Source: Drosophila miranda (taxonomy: Eukaryota > Arthropoda > Insecta > Diptera > Drosophilidae). Taken from it: a stretch of 64,000 nucleotides of DNA. Below the pieces are notes generated by a model that saw only the letters and a list, made by a program, of their open reading frames with translations, did no database searches and was not told the DNA's origin. Where the stretch lies: contig NC_046675.1 of assembly GCF_003369915.1 (NCBI RefSeq), positions 20,894,001 through 20,958,000 on the forward strand. The letters are read 5' to 3'. Shown piece by piece: positions 20,161-34,100 of the stretch. Both the position numbers and the translations under genes were made by a program. The number at the start of each line of letters is the position of its first letter. The stretch's first letter is position 1.

Positions 20161-22619
20161 CTAACCCAGAGACACTGCCAATGTCTGGTTGCAGGTCTGG
20201 GCTGGGGTCTCCTCGGTCTTTGTGATTGTCATTCCACCGATCTTTGGCTCTCTGGCTGACTCAGACCGCAACCCGGTGAGAATCTACAAATAAACACGAG
20301 CCATAAATGTGAGTTTATAAACCAATGCAAAGACCAGTAATGAAAAAGCTAAAAGCCCAAAAGCCAAACTGTGAATAGATACAAAACTCATTTAGTTTCT
20401 TGCTGGTATTCTTCCAACGATTCAAGCCAACTTTAAACCATTTTAGGCACGTGCCTGGCTTTATGCAACTCCCATTGCACGGCACACTAGATTTCCACAG
20501 CGGAATAGCCGCCGTAGTGACTTTCAAACTGTCAACCAGTCATGGCCACATTTGGGTAGATTAGTATTGGTTTTGGGCCTGTGGTCTGTGGTCTAGTTCG
20601 AGTCTGAGGAGCCCTTGCGGTGTTCGTCTCTCATCTCTGCTTTTCTGTGCGTGTATCTGTATGTATTTGTGTGTGCGATATAAATATGCGATTGTCTGTA
20701 ATAGCATGAAATCATGACATCATCGATGTGAGACTTTGGTGTGTAGAAGAAAGCAGCTGGCATATAATTTACCAATTGTCCCCTACCACAGCAACGAACC
20801 CGATTGAAGCAGGAGAAAGTTTCTTAGCTAGAAATTATTAAACATGGTAGCTCTATTTGAATAGTTTTTAATTTTTTAGTTTTAATTTCTCTACAGTCGC
20901 TGAATAGCTCTTTAAATCAATGTTCTATACTCTCCTACCGTCTCTTGCAGCGGCCCCACAATTCTCTAAAGCTGGTAATTTCTTGTTTGTTTTTTTTTTG
21001 ACTGTGATTTTCTTTTCTTCATATCTTTGTTTTTGTTTTCGCTTATTTGCCGCCAGTTTGGCTAATAATCCACATAAAATAAAAGCCAACAGCAACAATT
21101 CAACATTGTGTAGGAAAATCACAACCAAAGAATGAAAAAAATAAACAACATCTAGCAGGCAAGAGTCAAAAACACTATAAATGTCATAAATAAAAGAGTG
21201 CTTATTGCTAATGGAGGAAAATTTGGTCGAGAAAACGCGCCTGAAATCGCTGCCAATTGGCAAGAATTGGGAGGCCCCTATCACAAATGTACGAGTATAT
21301 CGTATGTCGATCGAATGATGAGAACGAAGTTCAAGCGCAAGGCAGCGCGTAATGACAGCAACATTAGCCAGAAAACAAAATTGCCGCAATTAGCGGGGGG
21401 AAATCGCTAATTTGCATAACAATGGATACCCAATTTTTCCAGGCTGTGACTCCCCACAAAAGTTCACAAACCAGAGCAAAATTTAACAGGTTTTAGGCTT
21501 CCAATAAGTAACAATTAGTCGAGACCCAGCCCCATTCCCATGCCTCTCTGTTTTCGGTACAGATTTTCGGTTTGCCTCTTGTTTGGCAACCGAAACGAGT
21601 GCATTCCCGTGCACCACGTTGCGTATGAGCGATAAATAAAGACGGCTAAATTCGGTGTCACTGTCAGATAACAAGATTTAGAGGCCAGTCCCTCTATAAA
21701 TATCCTATATACTCGTGCACTCGTATGTTTGGGCATGTGCACGCATCACATGCAGACTTTTCTGTCTCTCTTTTGTCGCACCCGAAACACACGAGTATTA
21801 CGCATACGTTACGTTGCCGTTTACCTGCATCATGCCTGGGTATGAAATGAACCACTTTGCTTAGAGAACCTCATTTTGGGTGCAAAGCTGGTCTCTGTTT
21901 CAACAGTAACTAACGATTGTTAGTCATAACGTAGCGATTCGAGTGGACTTTGAGCCAACGGGATATTTCATTCCAGCGGGAGAGTTCATTCTATACATAT
22001 CATTATGACGTTGCAGATTTGGTTTCTTTAGTAGCGAGTTAATACCTTTATGAGCTGTCCAAAGTCTTTCCTCCGCAATTTTCCCAATCCAAAAGTTAGA
22101 TCATGCTTTTGACTGACAACATTTAATTGTATATAATAAATGGCTTTGGTTGTTCGCCATTTGTTCATTCGTCTCGCACGGTTGACTCTGTCATTCTCTC
22201 TTTCTCTGCGTGATTTGTGATTTTTTAGAAATTTCTGTGCGAAGTTTTCTTTTCAATTGATTCTTGATTTCTATTTAACACTTTAAATCGATATTGCTTA
22301 ATTTTTTGTTTTGATTTTTTGTTTGAATCAACCTCAATGCCATGAAGCAGCAAAGTAGTACCTGGTTCTGGCCGCCTTTGTGTTTTATACCGCTTCATTT
22401 TGCTGTGGTTTTTGCTGTGCTTTTGCCTTTTTTTGGGCAGGCGTTGTCACTCTTTTTAGGAATATTTTTTTATTACCACTGGGCATAAACGTTGACGAAA
22501 TGGATACTTACCAGAGTGCGAGGTGAACCCCAGTCGACGATGAGGCACACGACTCGACCATCGATCGATTTGCAGTCCAAGTCGGACAAACGAAACAAGA
22601 TTCTAGCGTCTTGGCCCAT
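20161..22619 (-). CDS. Candidate two-exon gene, 76 aa, unknown
   Basis: Proposed exons are 22619-22512 (36 codons from the first in-frame ATG; an in-frame TAA sits three codons upstream) and 20283-20161 (40 codons and TAG), in phase 0 across a 2.2-kb intron. The donor is a consensus gtaagt and the acceptor is a pyrimidine-rich tract ending ttgtag. An AATAAA follows the stop by about 77 nt. The first exon begins MGQDARILFRLSDLDCKSID and the second contains KIGGMTITKTEE. No domain, signal peptide or membrane segment is recognised. Doubt remains because the plus strand of the second exon is also open and splice-flanked (20195-20275, a hydrophobic 27-codon exon-like frame), so either strand or neither may be real. 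Confidence 0.25.
20284..22511. other. Interval inside the candidate gene, otherwise empty
   Basis: Non-coding AT-rich sequence with T-rich tracts near 20985 and 22430-22470. No RNA gene or element is recognised. If the candidate minus-strand gene is real, this is its intron. Confidence 0.3.
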
Positions 22620-25600
22620 CGGCAGTTATGAATAATTTACGTGCCCGAAATTTGCCCTCGGCCGGGCTCAAACTTCTCTATCTCATCTTGACTTCAAAGC
22701 CTAGCGACGCCGCTGTGTCTGGCAGCAGTTCTCGAAATATCTGGACATCATTTTTATGCTCTAGCGACTTTTAATTTAATTCGTTGTTTTATTTTTAGCA
22801 AATCTCGATATACTTGTATTGTCTACACAGCCACAGCCCCCAACTCTCGATCGATTTCATAAATATTTATTACTCTATTGGTCTTATTTTATGCGTACAC
22901 ATGTTGCCCTCGACGAGGGATGCCACAGCACTGATTTCACTCCGACGAGTTCTGGCAAGTGAACGGATCCCATCTACTTTATTGCTGTGGTTTTCATTCA
23001 AGCGAATTCCCAGGAGTTTGGTGGAAAACCCCTTTAAGTTAATCAGCGAATGTATCTACAAATAGTTGAAAGTTTTCTGCAAAGTCATGGTAAAATTAAA
23101 TGAACATAATTCTTTGTTTCTAAATAAATTTAGCGAATTACAATTTGCTTATCACAAAAGCTGCCCAAAGATTTGCCAGCCCTTTCGAATGTATCAATTC
23201 TTCATCGTGCATATATAGTATATATATAGATACAGATGTATGTATGTACATATGTATCTATAGACAAACCGAAAACAAATAGCAGCCACATGGATCAGGC
23301 GTTATAAGAGCCGTAAACATGTTTCAGATTATTGCGGTTTCTTAAGCAAATCTATAAAAAAAAATACATTGTGTTTTTGTTACTGTTTATCGGAATTGAA
23401 TTAGCATATTAAATAATTAAAGACCGCACATAACCCACTCCTCCAAACGAAAAGTGGCAAATAAATTTATGCAAAATCGTGTTTTTAATTATCAAAACCT
23501 AAAAAAAGATTAATAAATGACCTTTCTATGGATAGTCGATCTTCTAATACCCTATTACTTCGGAACAGATATTGCAAGGATAAGAATAATTTTATGATAT
23601 AGAAATATCAGTTATTTATTTATTTGTATTAAGTCCCAGCAAGAGTGTATCTCTTCCTATTTTCTCCATGCAAAACCACTATCAAATTCAAAATACCTTG
23701 GAAAAAAGGCCATGACTCACCGGGCTGGAAATAATCTAGAAGCTTAATCAGTGACATGAAAATTGTAATTGAAATTAAAGCCCAAAGCCGCAAATAATAC
23801 ATATAGAATCACAAAATAATAGCTTCTCATGTATCATATATACGCAAAAAAAGATTAGCATTTGTATATTATAAAAGAATTCGCACATCATAGAAGTTCA
23901 TATAAAATATCCTTTTTTAAATCACTTTTAATGTTAATAACAAACTACTATTAACTGAACGGTTTATAACGTTTTCCACTTTATATGGAATCAAATAGAA
24001 TCAAATAATTTTGGCATTTATTTTGCCCCAGCCGCAATAAGAGCTCAATGATCCAACCCATGCCCCCGGACGACCAGCGACCAGCACGCGCTGTGCCTCA
24101 TTTGGAATGCCAATCAGTTGTCGTGTTTATTGGCATCCCATCCCCCTGCTCCTGGAAGGGGAAGTGAAAGAGAGCAATACGTGCAACAGCCGCAGTAGCA
24201 AAAGCAGCAGCGGAAGTTGTTTTTGAGGGCGGCTCAAGTTTGGCATTCTGCACACAGCATTCGAGGGGGCTCGTGTGTGGCTGGCGTCTATTGTTCGTAT
24301 TGAAATCCTCTCCTTATTTGTGGTGGCTGCAATGGAGATGTGGCACCTCTTTTGCATTGCAATGAGCGTGCGGAATGCGAATGCGGAAGCACAAAATTGC
24401 GACAACACGGGTGAAAATGGTCCGAAGAAAGGTAGGAAGTGATTTCGGAATACATTCCCACAGAATGGAAATGGAAATAAAAGGGAAGGCATTCATAAAT
24501 ATGGATACTAAAGAACGCAAAAGATACAATCATGAACATGAAATTGTTTTCCAATGAATGTGGAGGCTCGGCAATCTCGAATTACTCATACGCAGGCGAC
24601 TGCTAAAATGAATGGATTAATTATGAACAGACTTAGGCAAAACAATTCATCTCAAGGCATGTTGACTGACAACCTGGACCTTACGGGGCAATTATCTATT
24701 CATCATCTAAGAACTGCGGCCATAACGAGTGTCGTTATCATTAATAGCCAAAATGTCAAATGCTGTACACCGAAAAACGACAACTTTATTTGCGTGTTGC
24801 CCTTTACCCAGTTTCGGTATAAGTATATTTTCCCTTTGGCTTAGTTTTAGCCATTTTCTGAGAGCCAATGGCAGACCACATTTGACGCTAAGCGATAAAG
24901 TCCGCTATACTCGTAAGCAATTAAGTGTCTGAGTCTCTCCCTCTCTCTCTTTTTCTTTCTGTCTGGGCTGAGCAGAGTCCAATGTGGTTAAGACTGCTTG
25001 TCGGCACGAGGAATAGTCGCAAAGCAGCAGCCGCTCATAATTGGCCAAAGTTCAAGCAGCTGGTGACGAGAAGACATCTGCCAGACGTCAACCCGGGACG
25101 CACTTGAGAGCCCAGTCAAGAGCCCAGCCAGCCAGCGGCAAGTAATGCACTACCAGGTGCACTGAACTCTGCTCGGTTAGATCATCGGCCAGCCAGCCAC
25201 CCAGCCAGCCAACAGGTCTATTCTTAACCACCGGATGCTGGTCAGGCAGCATTCGTGATGATGGCAATCACAGTCGAATTTGTTTAAACTGAAATTTATT
25301 TGCTGCGGCACGCAATTAAATCCCATTTTCGACGTACACAAAACATTGCCACCCACCAGGAGGCAGGGACTATCAAATCCCAGGTGAATTACCGCAACTC
25401 TTTGGCGACAGTTGACCTGTCGCGAGGGAGCAAAGGTCGCTGCTGACCCTCTCGGAGTGCACTGTCGCCGGAAGTGGAGGTCCGTCCACTCTAGTGTTTG
25501 GGTTGGGATTTTTTATTTGCTTGGGTTCCGTTTGCATTCATTCCTTTTTGCCTGGCTAAATTCGCCAATTGTTTAAACTTTCCTAGAGGAAAAATCTACA

Positions 25601-27786
25601 GAGAAACAAACAAAACTAAGTTGCGAGCGACAGCTCGTTGAGCGATTTACAAGCTCTGAAAATTTATTTGTTTTGTACTTTTTTTGCACTGGTACTGGAA
25701 CTTTTTTCTTTTAAGAGGCAATCGCTTTGTCACTGTAAATGAAACGATGGATGGCGTTGGAAACACGATTCAATCGATTGATTGGTGCTGGTTCCAATTT
25801 GGCTTAGACCAAAATCCACTCCCACTTCCACTACGAAATTTGGAGTTCCCAAAAAAATAAATGCCGATGCAATCGCAGCGATGGAAAACCCACAGCGTCC
25901 GAAATATGGAAATCATATTTATCGAATCGTGAAATATGCGCACTACTCGTATAATTAAGTGGAAGCTAATATTTTTTATTTTATACAACATATTTTATAC
26001 TGCCACCAAAAGCATAAATACATTTGAATAGTTTTATTGCTTTTTTGGGTTATCTCTTTTTTTTTGCCTTAGCTGCATGCGGCGCTTTGACCTAGAGGCC
26101 AAATCACAGTGGGGCAAAACTATTCACAAAAATAATAATATAATATGGTCTATTATTTTTTTCTTTATTAAACATCAAATTAAAATAAATTTATACATAG
26201 CATAAAATAAATTAATAAATTATTATTGCTATATATTATTTTATTTCTTTACTTTCCGATCATGTTCCAAATGGGAAAATATTGATAGATTTGTAAGCGC
26301 TTTTTTCAGTCCCAACTCGCTTGAGCTCTGCCCACTGTAGTAGCAGCTCAAGTGGTCGTTGGGGTCAATCCACAATAATATATCTTCTTTGTATATATAC
26401 TCTAAGAAAGTGTGGATTCATTTCCAACAGAAGTTTGTTCCATTTTAATCACAGTTCACGAAAATTATTGAAACAAATCTCAAAATAATTATGTTGCTCA
26501 TATTTTTAAGAAAAAGGTTTCATTTGATAGTTATTTCTTTACTTAATTTACTTATTTCATGCTTTATCCTAGCGCTCCAAGTTTAAACTTATTTTTATAC
26601 CGCCAGTCATTTTAAATTTATAATTCGTGTAGAAGGCTGATATTTATCCATTTACATTTATTTAAAAGCTTATATTTTTCCAATAATTGTAATTTAACAT
26701 ATATACATATATATTTTTAAAATTAAACTAATGTTTTTGGCAGCTAAACCTATAAAGCGTATTCTTATCTTCGGTTTGCTGGATATCACATATTTCACCC
26801 TCGCTTTTGGTATTTTCTCGAAGCCAAAATAAAACAGTAAACAGAAAAAAAAACCGAAGCAACAGCACAAACATAAACAAAGCTCAGCATCAACTGGAAA
26901 TACCCCAAAAAGCAAAAAACTGCTCGTAAATAAAACAGACGCCCCGAACAGAAGTGGAAAAACTTCAATGACTGTGGACCATAGAGAAATACCAAAATTG
27001 TTTAGCAAGTGGCCGAAAAGTCTCAGTTCAAGTGTAAAATGTCAGTCAGCCGGTGGGTGATGCGTGGGACAGCTTTATGAAATATTCAAAATCAATGGAA
27101 AATCTAGAAAAAGTGGCCAGCGGAAATATCTGTCAGCGATTTGTCAGAAATGGGCCTCTACGGTTGCCATCCATCATATGCGCTGCTCCACAGCTGGGAA
27201 AGAGACTAGCAGAAACAATGAGTACAGCCCTGGCCGTGGCAGGAGAACGTGTCGTGCATTCGACCACAAAGTGTTGCATGTTTTCCAGCTGCTGCTGTTG
27301 TGCACTCAATTGCTGCCACATGACAATGCAATAAAAGTGCGGCCTCCAAGTCAAATGCAACCGCACGCAAACAGCTGCCAAAGTTTCGCCTGGTCCGACC
27401 TTGACTTTGGCCCTGTTTTGTGGGTTGCTCAGACCCTGCCCCGTTCCCATTTTCGATTTCCCATTTTCCGTTAACATTTACAATTGCACAGTGTGTGATG
27501 TGAAGCTTCCATTCGTCCTGTGCCAGCAGAAACTAAAGTGAGAAATGGCCAAAAAAGCAGAGAAGCGTCACAGCCACAGCTGTACCCGTATCGATTACCG
27601 TCACTAGCCTGGTTAGGGGTGTAGTTTCAATTTCAATCAGAGGTGTACAGTTCCAGCCATCTCGTCATCGTCGAGTTTAAAACAATATTCTCCACAATAC
27701 ACCCACACAGTGTGCCACTGTGTCCCGGTTGCCACTCTCCAGCTCCTTCGCTAGAGACCGTAGTTGCATAATGTCGTTGTCGGTTT
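22620..27786. other. Long non-coding interval
   Basis: No supported gene. Frames such as 24127-24492 (-), 24554-24844 (+) and 27064-27474 (+) have no family similarity and no splice context. AT-rich tracts occupy 23060-24010 and 26100-26750. A short frame from an ATG near 24982 (42 codons, basic) is unremarkable. Confidence 0.4.
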
Positions 27787-28161
27787 TCATTTTCGCACGC
27801 CATCGTTTCGGAAACCCACATATTGCTGTGACCAGGAGGAGCTGGACATCCATACTCTGAAGTTCGCTTCTCGGATCGATTGCACTGATTCATGCATGAA
27901 ATACGAGTATTTCAATCTGATTTCACTTAGCCCATAGTTCTCTCTTTTCAATGCAATGAAGTATTTCAATTGTACTTGCATATAAGGCCGCAGTTTCGTA
28001 TCTTCAATGGACGTAGTATATACTTGGAGTATTTCACTTGGCCAAAAGTTCTCTCTTTTCAATGCAACGAAGTATTTCAATAGGACTTGCATATAAGGCC
28101 GCAGTTTCGTATCTTCAATGGACGTGGTATAGTACTTGGAGTATTTAATAAAGTTGAGCAT
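27787..28161 (-). other. Open frame containing a 111-bp tandem repeat
   Basis: Two adjacent 111-bp units (about 27900-28135) are repeated with few differences. On the minus strand they keep frame as a 37-residue repeat centred on TSIEDTKLRPYMQV and LKRE, inside a 124-codon frame that begins with an ATG at 28161. The shared unit contains 'gccttatatgcaag' and 'gatacgaaactgcgg'. Because 111 is a multiple of three, duplication alone would keep the frame open, so coding is not demonstrated. No family is recognised. Confidence 0.35.
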
Positions 28162-31100
28162 TCTTCCGGCACTGTTTCAGTGAACAACTCTTCAACTAAT
28201 CACAGTGAAGCATCGTAGTTTAGTCACTCCTTGTGCTTGCCCTACTTTAATTCCGGATGGCAGGAACGACAGGAGGCTGACGCTGACGATGCCTGGCAGG
28301 CTGGCAGGATAGCAAACAGGCAGGCTGGCTGGCATATAGGCAGGATGGCAGGCAAAAATGCTATCAGGCATAAAGCAAAGGCAAAGGCAAAGAACATTCT
28401 GCGAGAGTGGTTTCTGGGGGCAGGACATCAGAGAGAGAGAGAGAGAGAGTGATAGTGGATGGCTATGGTGGCTCTGCGGCTGGCGGTTAACCCTAAGTGT
28501 TGTCGTGCAACAGCCCCACTACTCCCTCTTCAACCGCGCCACACTCTTGCCCCACTTCACTACCACTTTGCTGGCTGTTGGCGTGAACTGCAAAACTCGG
28601 TAATTTTCAATAGCAAGGAAGGACCGAGAGCAGAGGCGTCATCTGGGCTGGCCTGGTGACAGTGTGCTGTGTCCTGCCTCGCACGTGTGCTCGTTCTTGG
28701 CTCAAAATCGTGCTTGGTTCGTTCTCTGCCGGCTTGTGCAAGTTTAATAAACAATTCACCCCGTTGTGGCCCCAATAGACCTAAAGAGTCGCATGTAAAT
28801 GCAAGTTTATCTGGCGCCATTCCATTGTTTCCATTTCGGTCTCTTCGCTCTCTCGGATGACATAGAAAATGCACGATTTACAGCACATGGCTTGGGGAAT
28901 AAAGTCAGCAAACAACAAACATGCACATGCCGCATGCTACATGCCACATGAAGGGCCCACAAGACGAAAACTGAATTACGAGAATGAGAAAATGTCAGTC
29001 AATATTTTAGCTGCACGGCTGACAGGCTCAGTGGCTTGGGGACTGAGCAACAGCAACTGCAATTTGGATGTTTTCAGGGAGAAGTCTATTGATCCATTTT
29101 TTGTTACTGTGCAAAGAGACCAAAGGATAAGTCCATTTGTTGTATAAGGACTTAAGGTAAAATCCTGCACACTCCCGTAGAATTGCAGAAAAATCAAGCC
29201 ACAGATCAAATCTGTTACCAAATATTACGCATACGCCGCATGTGCCACTGTGGCCGGGCACGTATTCCGAATGTGTTTTTCCATTTATTTTAAATCAGTT
29301 TGCCACAAACACTGCCATGCTACTTCTTGAATGAAAGTTAAATCTCTTGTGGCGCTCTTTTACCCTGCCCCGGTTCGGTGCAGCTCGCTTCGGCAGTGGC
29401 CGACGCCGTGGCGCCCCAGAGCAGGAGCAGAGAAAACAAAGTTTTAGCAACTTGTACAAATAAAAATAAGAAATAAAAATGTTTTTCTGTAGTAGTGATA
29501 ATACGTTTTTTATGGCTGCAGATGGCTGGAAGTTCGGTGGCTATCGCTGGAGCCCAGAGTCGATCTGAGCTGAGCCAATATTTGCTTAGCTGTGTTCAAG
29601 TTTGGCTCGACTCGACTCTACTCGCTTTTATGCAAACAAGCAGATCAAACAGCAGTTTGAGAGTCACAGTTATGATACAAGTGTTCTGCTGGCCAGGTTC
29701 TGTGAAAAGTTTTTCCCCCTTTTTTTGGGGCACCTTTTCGCAGCTTGGCCCCAAGCCAAAAAGTGCACGGACAAGTCCAGCCAACTGTTGGCAATAACCG
29801 TAGAATGTCGACGGGGGAAAACGGCAGACTCTGCTAACTGCCACAAATCCAATATTATTGCCCAACCGTCTCTCTTTTCATTTTCAGCTGTTTACTTAAC
29901 TATAAACTTTTTCGTGCGACCCCCTATTGTTAATAAATATTTAAGCGGTAATATGTACAAGTTAGCAAACGAGTAAAGCTAAATTTATAATCATGCGGAA
30001 ATGAATTTGTTTCTGCTGCGATGTGTGGCACTGACGATGGCGGATGGTTGGCAAAATCGAACCATAGAACAATATGTGCATCGCATAGGAAATGCTTCGT
30101 TGTCTCGAGCGGCGGGCTTTTGTCTCTCCGCTTAGTCATAGACAGTTTTGTATTTTGGCAGATATAATAAAAACGAGACATCTGTCACCGCCAGCCCCCG
30201 CAGTGCAAAAAGGCTGACAACTATCAGTGGATGGCAGACAAACATTTAATTGAATTGATAAAAGCAGAGCCAAACAGATAATCGATAGTGGAAAATAGAG
30301 ACTATTCCCTGACACTGAGAAGTGCAGGAGGATGCAATAAAAAAAGACGTGAGAAGTACGGAGAAAGGCTTCCGTCAGGCAGAATATCCTTCTCTGTGCG
30401 CTTCACATATTATCAAGCTGAATGGGGAAGCTCATCAATCAAATTTCAAATTAATTTCACTCCCACTTTTCTGGGAAATAATCCAGTTTGAGACAAGAAA
30501 ATCCCATATTTAGTGGATGCCAGCTGGCAGCTCCTGCTTGAACACGATTCAGCACTCGACAGTTTCTTGGAAAATGCAATAAAATATTTTTGTTTTCCTG
30601 CTATTTCGTCTTGGGCTCTGACTAATAAATTCATTTTTGTCAGCACCAGAAGTGCACTCAGCCATACTTTGGCTGCTTTTCTTCTGTTTTCTGCTTTCTG
30701 TTTTCTATGCATACATTTTACAGTACTTAGCTGCACGAGCCAAAACAAAACTAAAAATAAATTCTATGCAAAATTGGTAGGAGGTTGGCAGCCGAGCCAA
30801 ATTATTGGGAAAGTGTCAAAATTAATTTAAATTTATTTCTTCAAGAGATCGCATCTCCTTGGTCGTTTTATCTATGAGATGTCCGATAAGCGGGACAGGA
30901 GAATGGTAAGAAACTTACAAACAACTTCGGAGGAGATAGAATCAAGCCTCCAGCTGCAAGGCTTTTGCTTGCTCTGCGACAATATTTGAAACGTGTCATG
31001 GAATATTCCGTGAATCCGAGTTGAGAACTTGCCTCCGCTGCCTCTACTGTTGACGGGCCACAATAACAAGGCGACACATCCCTTGGCCTCAGCTCTGTGC

Positions 31101-34100
31101 AAGTTCAAATATTGTCAGGCAGAAGTCGCGACTTTGGGGGAGGGATGGGATGAATGCCTACATAGCGTACGAGTATCTATGTATGTTTCTATTACAGCTG
31201 TGACGTCACCATTAGCCAAACATCAGACAACGAATCGTGAATCGTGAAACGTGGTAGCTGGTTATATGTGAGCGATAAGTCGAAAGGCAGCCACGGCTAG
31301 CAGTAGACCGTAGGAGACAGCCAGCCCGACGACGGCATATTTATGAGCCCATTTCCACAACAAATCCCTACCAAAAAGATAAAACACTGTAAGCTGCGTG
31401 AGAATGGCACAGTTTTGGATGGAATTCAAAACGAAGAACCTTTCCTGCCAGCGGGTGCATTTATATAATATTACTCGTATTTTTTAGAGAAGACATTCGA
31501 GAAAACAGAACCCAGGAGAAAACAGAAAACTCGCCTCGTTTATGAGCAAATATATTAAATCATTTTGATTATGCTGTTAGATGTTCTAGAGCCCCACCCA
31601 TCTGTGATAACGCGGAGGGCTGATAAGGCCGTCATATATTTACATATTATAACGTGGCCTGACTCTGACTCTCCTTCAGTTCAATTTTAGTATAGTTTGG
31701 CGCAAAACAAACCACTTAACATTATGTTTAGTCTGGCCGACTCGGCTGCAGCTGTCGTAAATATCTCTCCCTCCTAGTGGCTTCGCGGAAAACTGAGCCA
31801 AAATTGAACATAACATAAAACCATGTACCCATATCAGAGACATGGGCTCTGTTCTCCATATCTGCTCAAGGGTGTGCAGCCAGCAAAGTCAATGCACTCA
31901 TTGCCTCATTCAAGTTCACATGCAAATTGGATAAATCCGAAATCGTTTAGATTTATGATACAAAACAGGCCGCACCGCATCAGCGATTGATTGATATTTC
32001 ATTCTATCCCCAATACCTCTGACAGCCGCCACAACTTCCGCGAGGTTCATTGACACGACACGGAGTTTAGATTATCAGCTCAGTCGTCGTTAGTTTTCCA
32101 TTCTTCTGGCATCTGCTCTGGCATCATCTGGGGGCACTGACGTGTCTTGTCGTTTCATGCTGAAAGAAAAAGGCAATATGTCGCAGTCGAACAATTCATT
32201 TCCTTCTCTTGCCTAATCGACAAATTTGCTTAAGATGACAGCAGCTTGTCCACCCACACCATCTTTCCTACCTATTCACCTGACTCTTGACTCTCGGCTG
32301 TTTTTAGAATTTAAATCCCATTTATTTTTTTGCTCTGAAGAAACACAACAAAAAACCATCAAAATCTGTGCCTCTGTGCCAACAACCAAACTTTGTTCTA
32401 ATGACATTTGGTCGTATTCTCTTTTTCCCGTGAGTCAAAAATTGTTTTTTAATATTATTTAATTTTTATTTAATTATGCAGCTATTCAAATGGATGTGTT
32501 TTTATGGCTTCACACCACGGAAGCAAGTTGACATTTTGGGTAATGCTTTAGTTTGCAAAGCCGAATAAGAGCGGGTTTATATTTAGGACAATTATAAAAT
32601 TATAATTATAATTAATGGCAATTTTGAAAAAACCTGATTTGCTTATAATTTCAATTAGTCTGATTCGGTGTTGGCGTATAACGCTGGTTTTTTATGAGAT
32701 TCCATGTACTTTTTAATATTATACATTTTAATTGTGTAGTCTCCCATTATGCCTAATTTATATAAATGGAAAACATCGAACAATTAGGTGTGTCTAAGAA
32801 TACCAGAAGAATACTTTCCATACTACTCTCGCAAGCATAGCTCAAAGAAATTAATTGAATAAAGGACATCAAGAAGATCATCAAATTTCACAGTTAAGAT
32901 AAAGGCTTAAAGCTCAGCTTGGGAATTTAATGGGTACTGGCGACTCGAATTTTTCCTTGTGAAATCATACATATGTATATATCCTACAGGAAAAACTTTA
33001 CGTTTGGGAGCTGGTGCGATGATCCGCCAAACCATATTGCGTCAGAGCCACTATCACTTTAAAATTCCTATATGCATATATCAATCAGCAGAGATTATTT
33101 TATTTGGGTTCCTGTGCTTCAAGTTTCTGTTCACCATTATCATGTAAAAAGCTAATGGCTGCTGCCCCAAGAACAAGTTCATATCTCGTTTAGTATCGTC
33201 TTAATTAATGTATGTATTAAATATATAACTAACTAACTATAATGCCATGTATTGGCCAATGGTTGGGTTAGAGCCTCACTCACTGCCCAAAGCTGAACAG
33301 TAAAATTCTTAAATCTAATATCTTTCAAAGGACCCTTCAAAATGCTACAACTATATCGAATTAAGATTCGTTCTGTGCGCTTGTTAAATGGTTTTATTTC
33401 CTAAAAGTTTGTATCTTTCAAGAGCGACTATCATAAAAATTCTCATAAAATTAATTCCTAGCTATTCTATTAAGTTGATTTTTTCACACCGCTTTTTATG
33501 AATAAAACTGGAAATTCTATTTTCAGACCATAATTGGCATATAACAGAAGTCTTTCTGTATATCCCCACTCTCTCTGTTTGCTTCTGATATAAGAACGAA
33601 AATGTCAGAGGCCTCATTCCCTGGGATCCATGCTAAACGCACTATGGAGCAAGCCTCAAAGTGAATCATAAAATAAATAAATAAGTGCGACGCTCTCAGT
33701 GACCGATTTGTTGAGGGACAGATACGCATCCGCTAGATACTCGTCGTACTCATTCGCTGTGCACACATGCCGGCTTTGGGTGTCTCTGTGGGGTATCGCG
33801 GGTGCTGTCGGGTGTTGGGGGTTTGACTTTGGCTTTGGCTTCGGTTTTGATTTTGTTTATGTGAGTGCCGCATTTTTTCTGGGGAAAGACCAAACAGACG
33901 GTTCTTTGTCACCGCATTGCTGCAAAAATTAGCAGGCAGGGAAAAGTTTAAATAAAAACATATGGAATATGGAATATCAGATTTACTTATCACTCAGCAA
34001 ACTCAATGTCCCATGCCTGGGCATGACATGAGTAGTGGACCTGTCCGGACTGGACTGGACTGGTCTGGACTGGAATGTGAGTCAGTTTGTTGAGGTAAGC

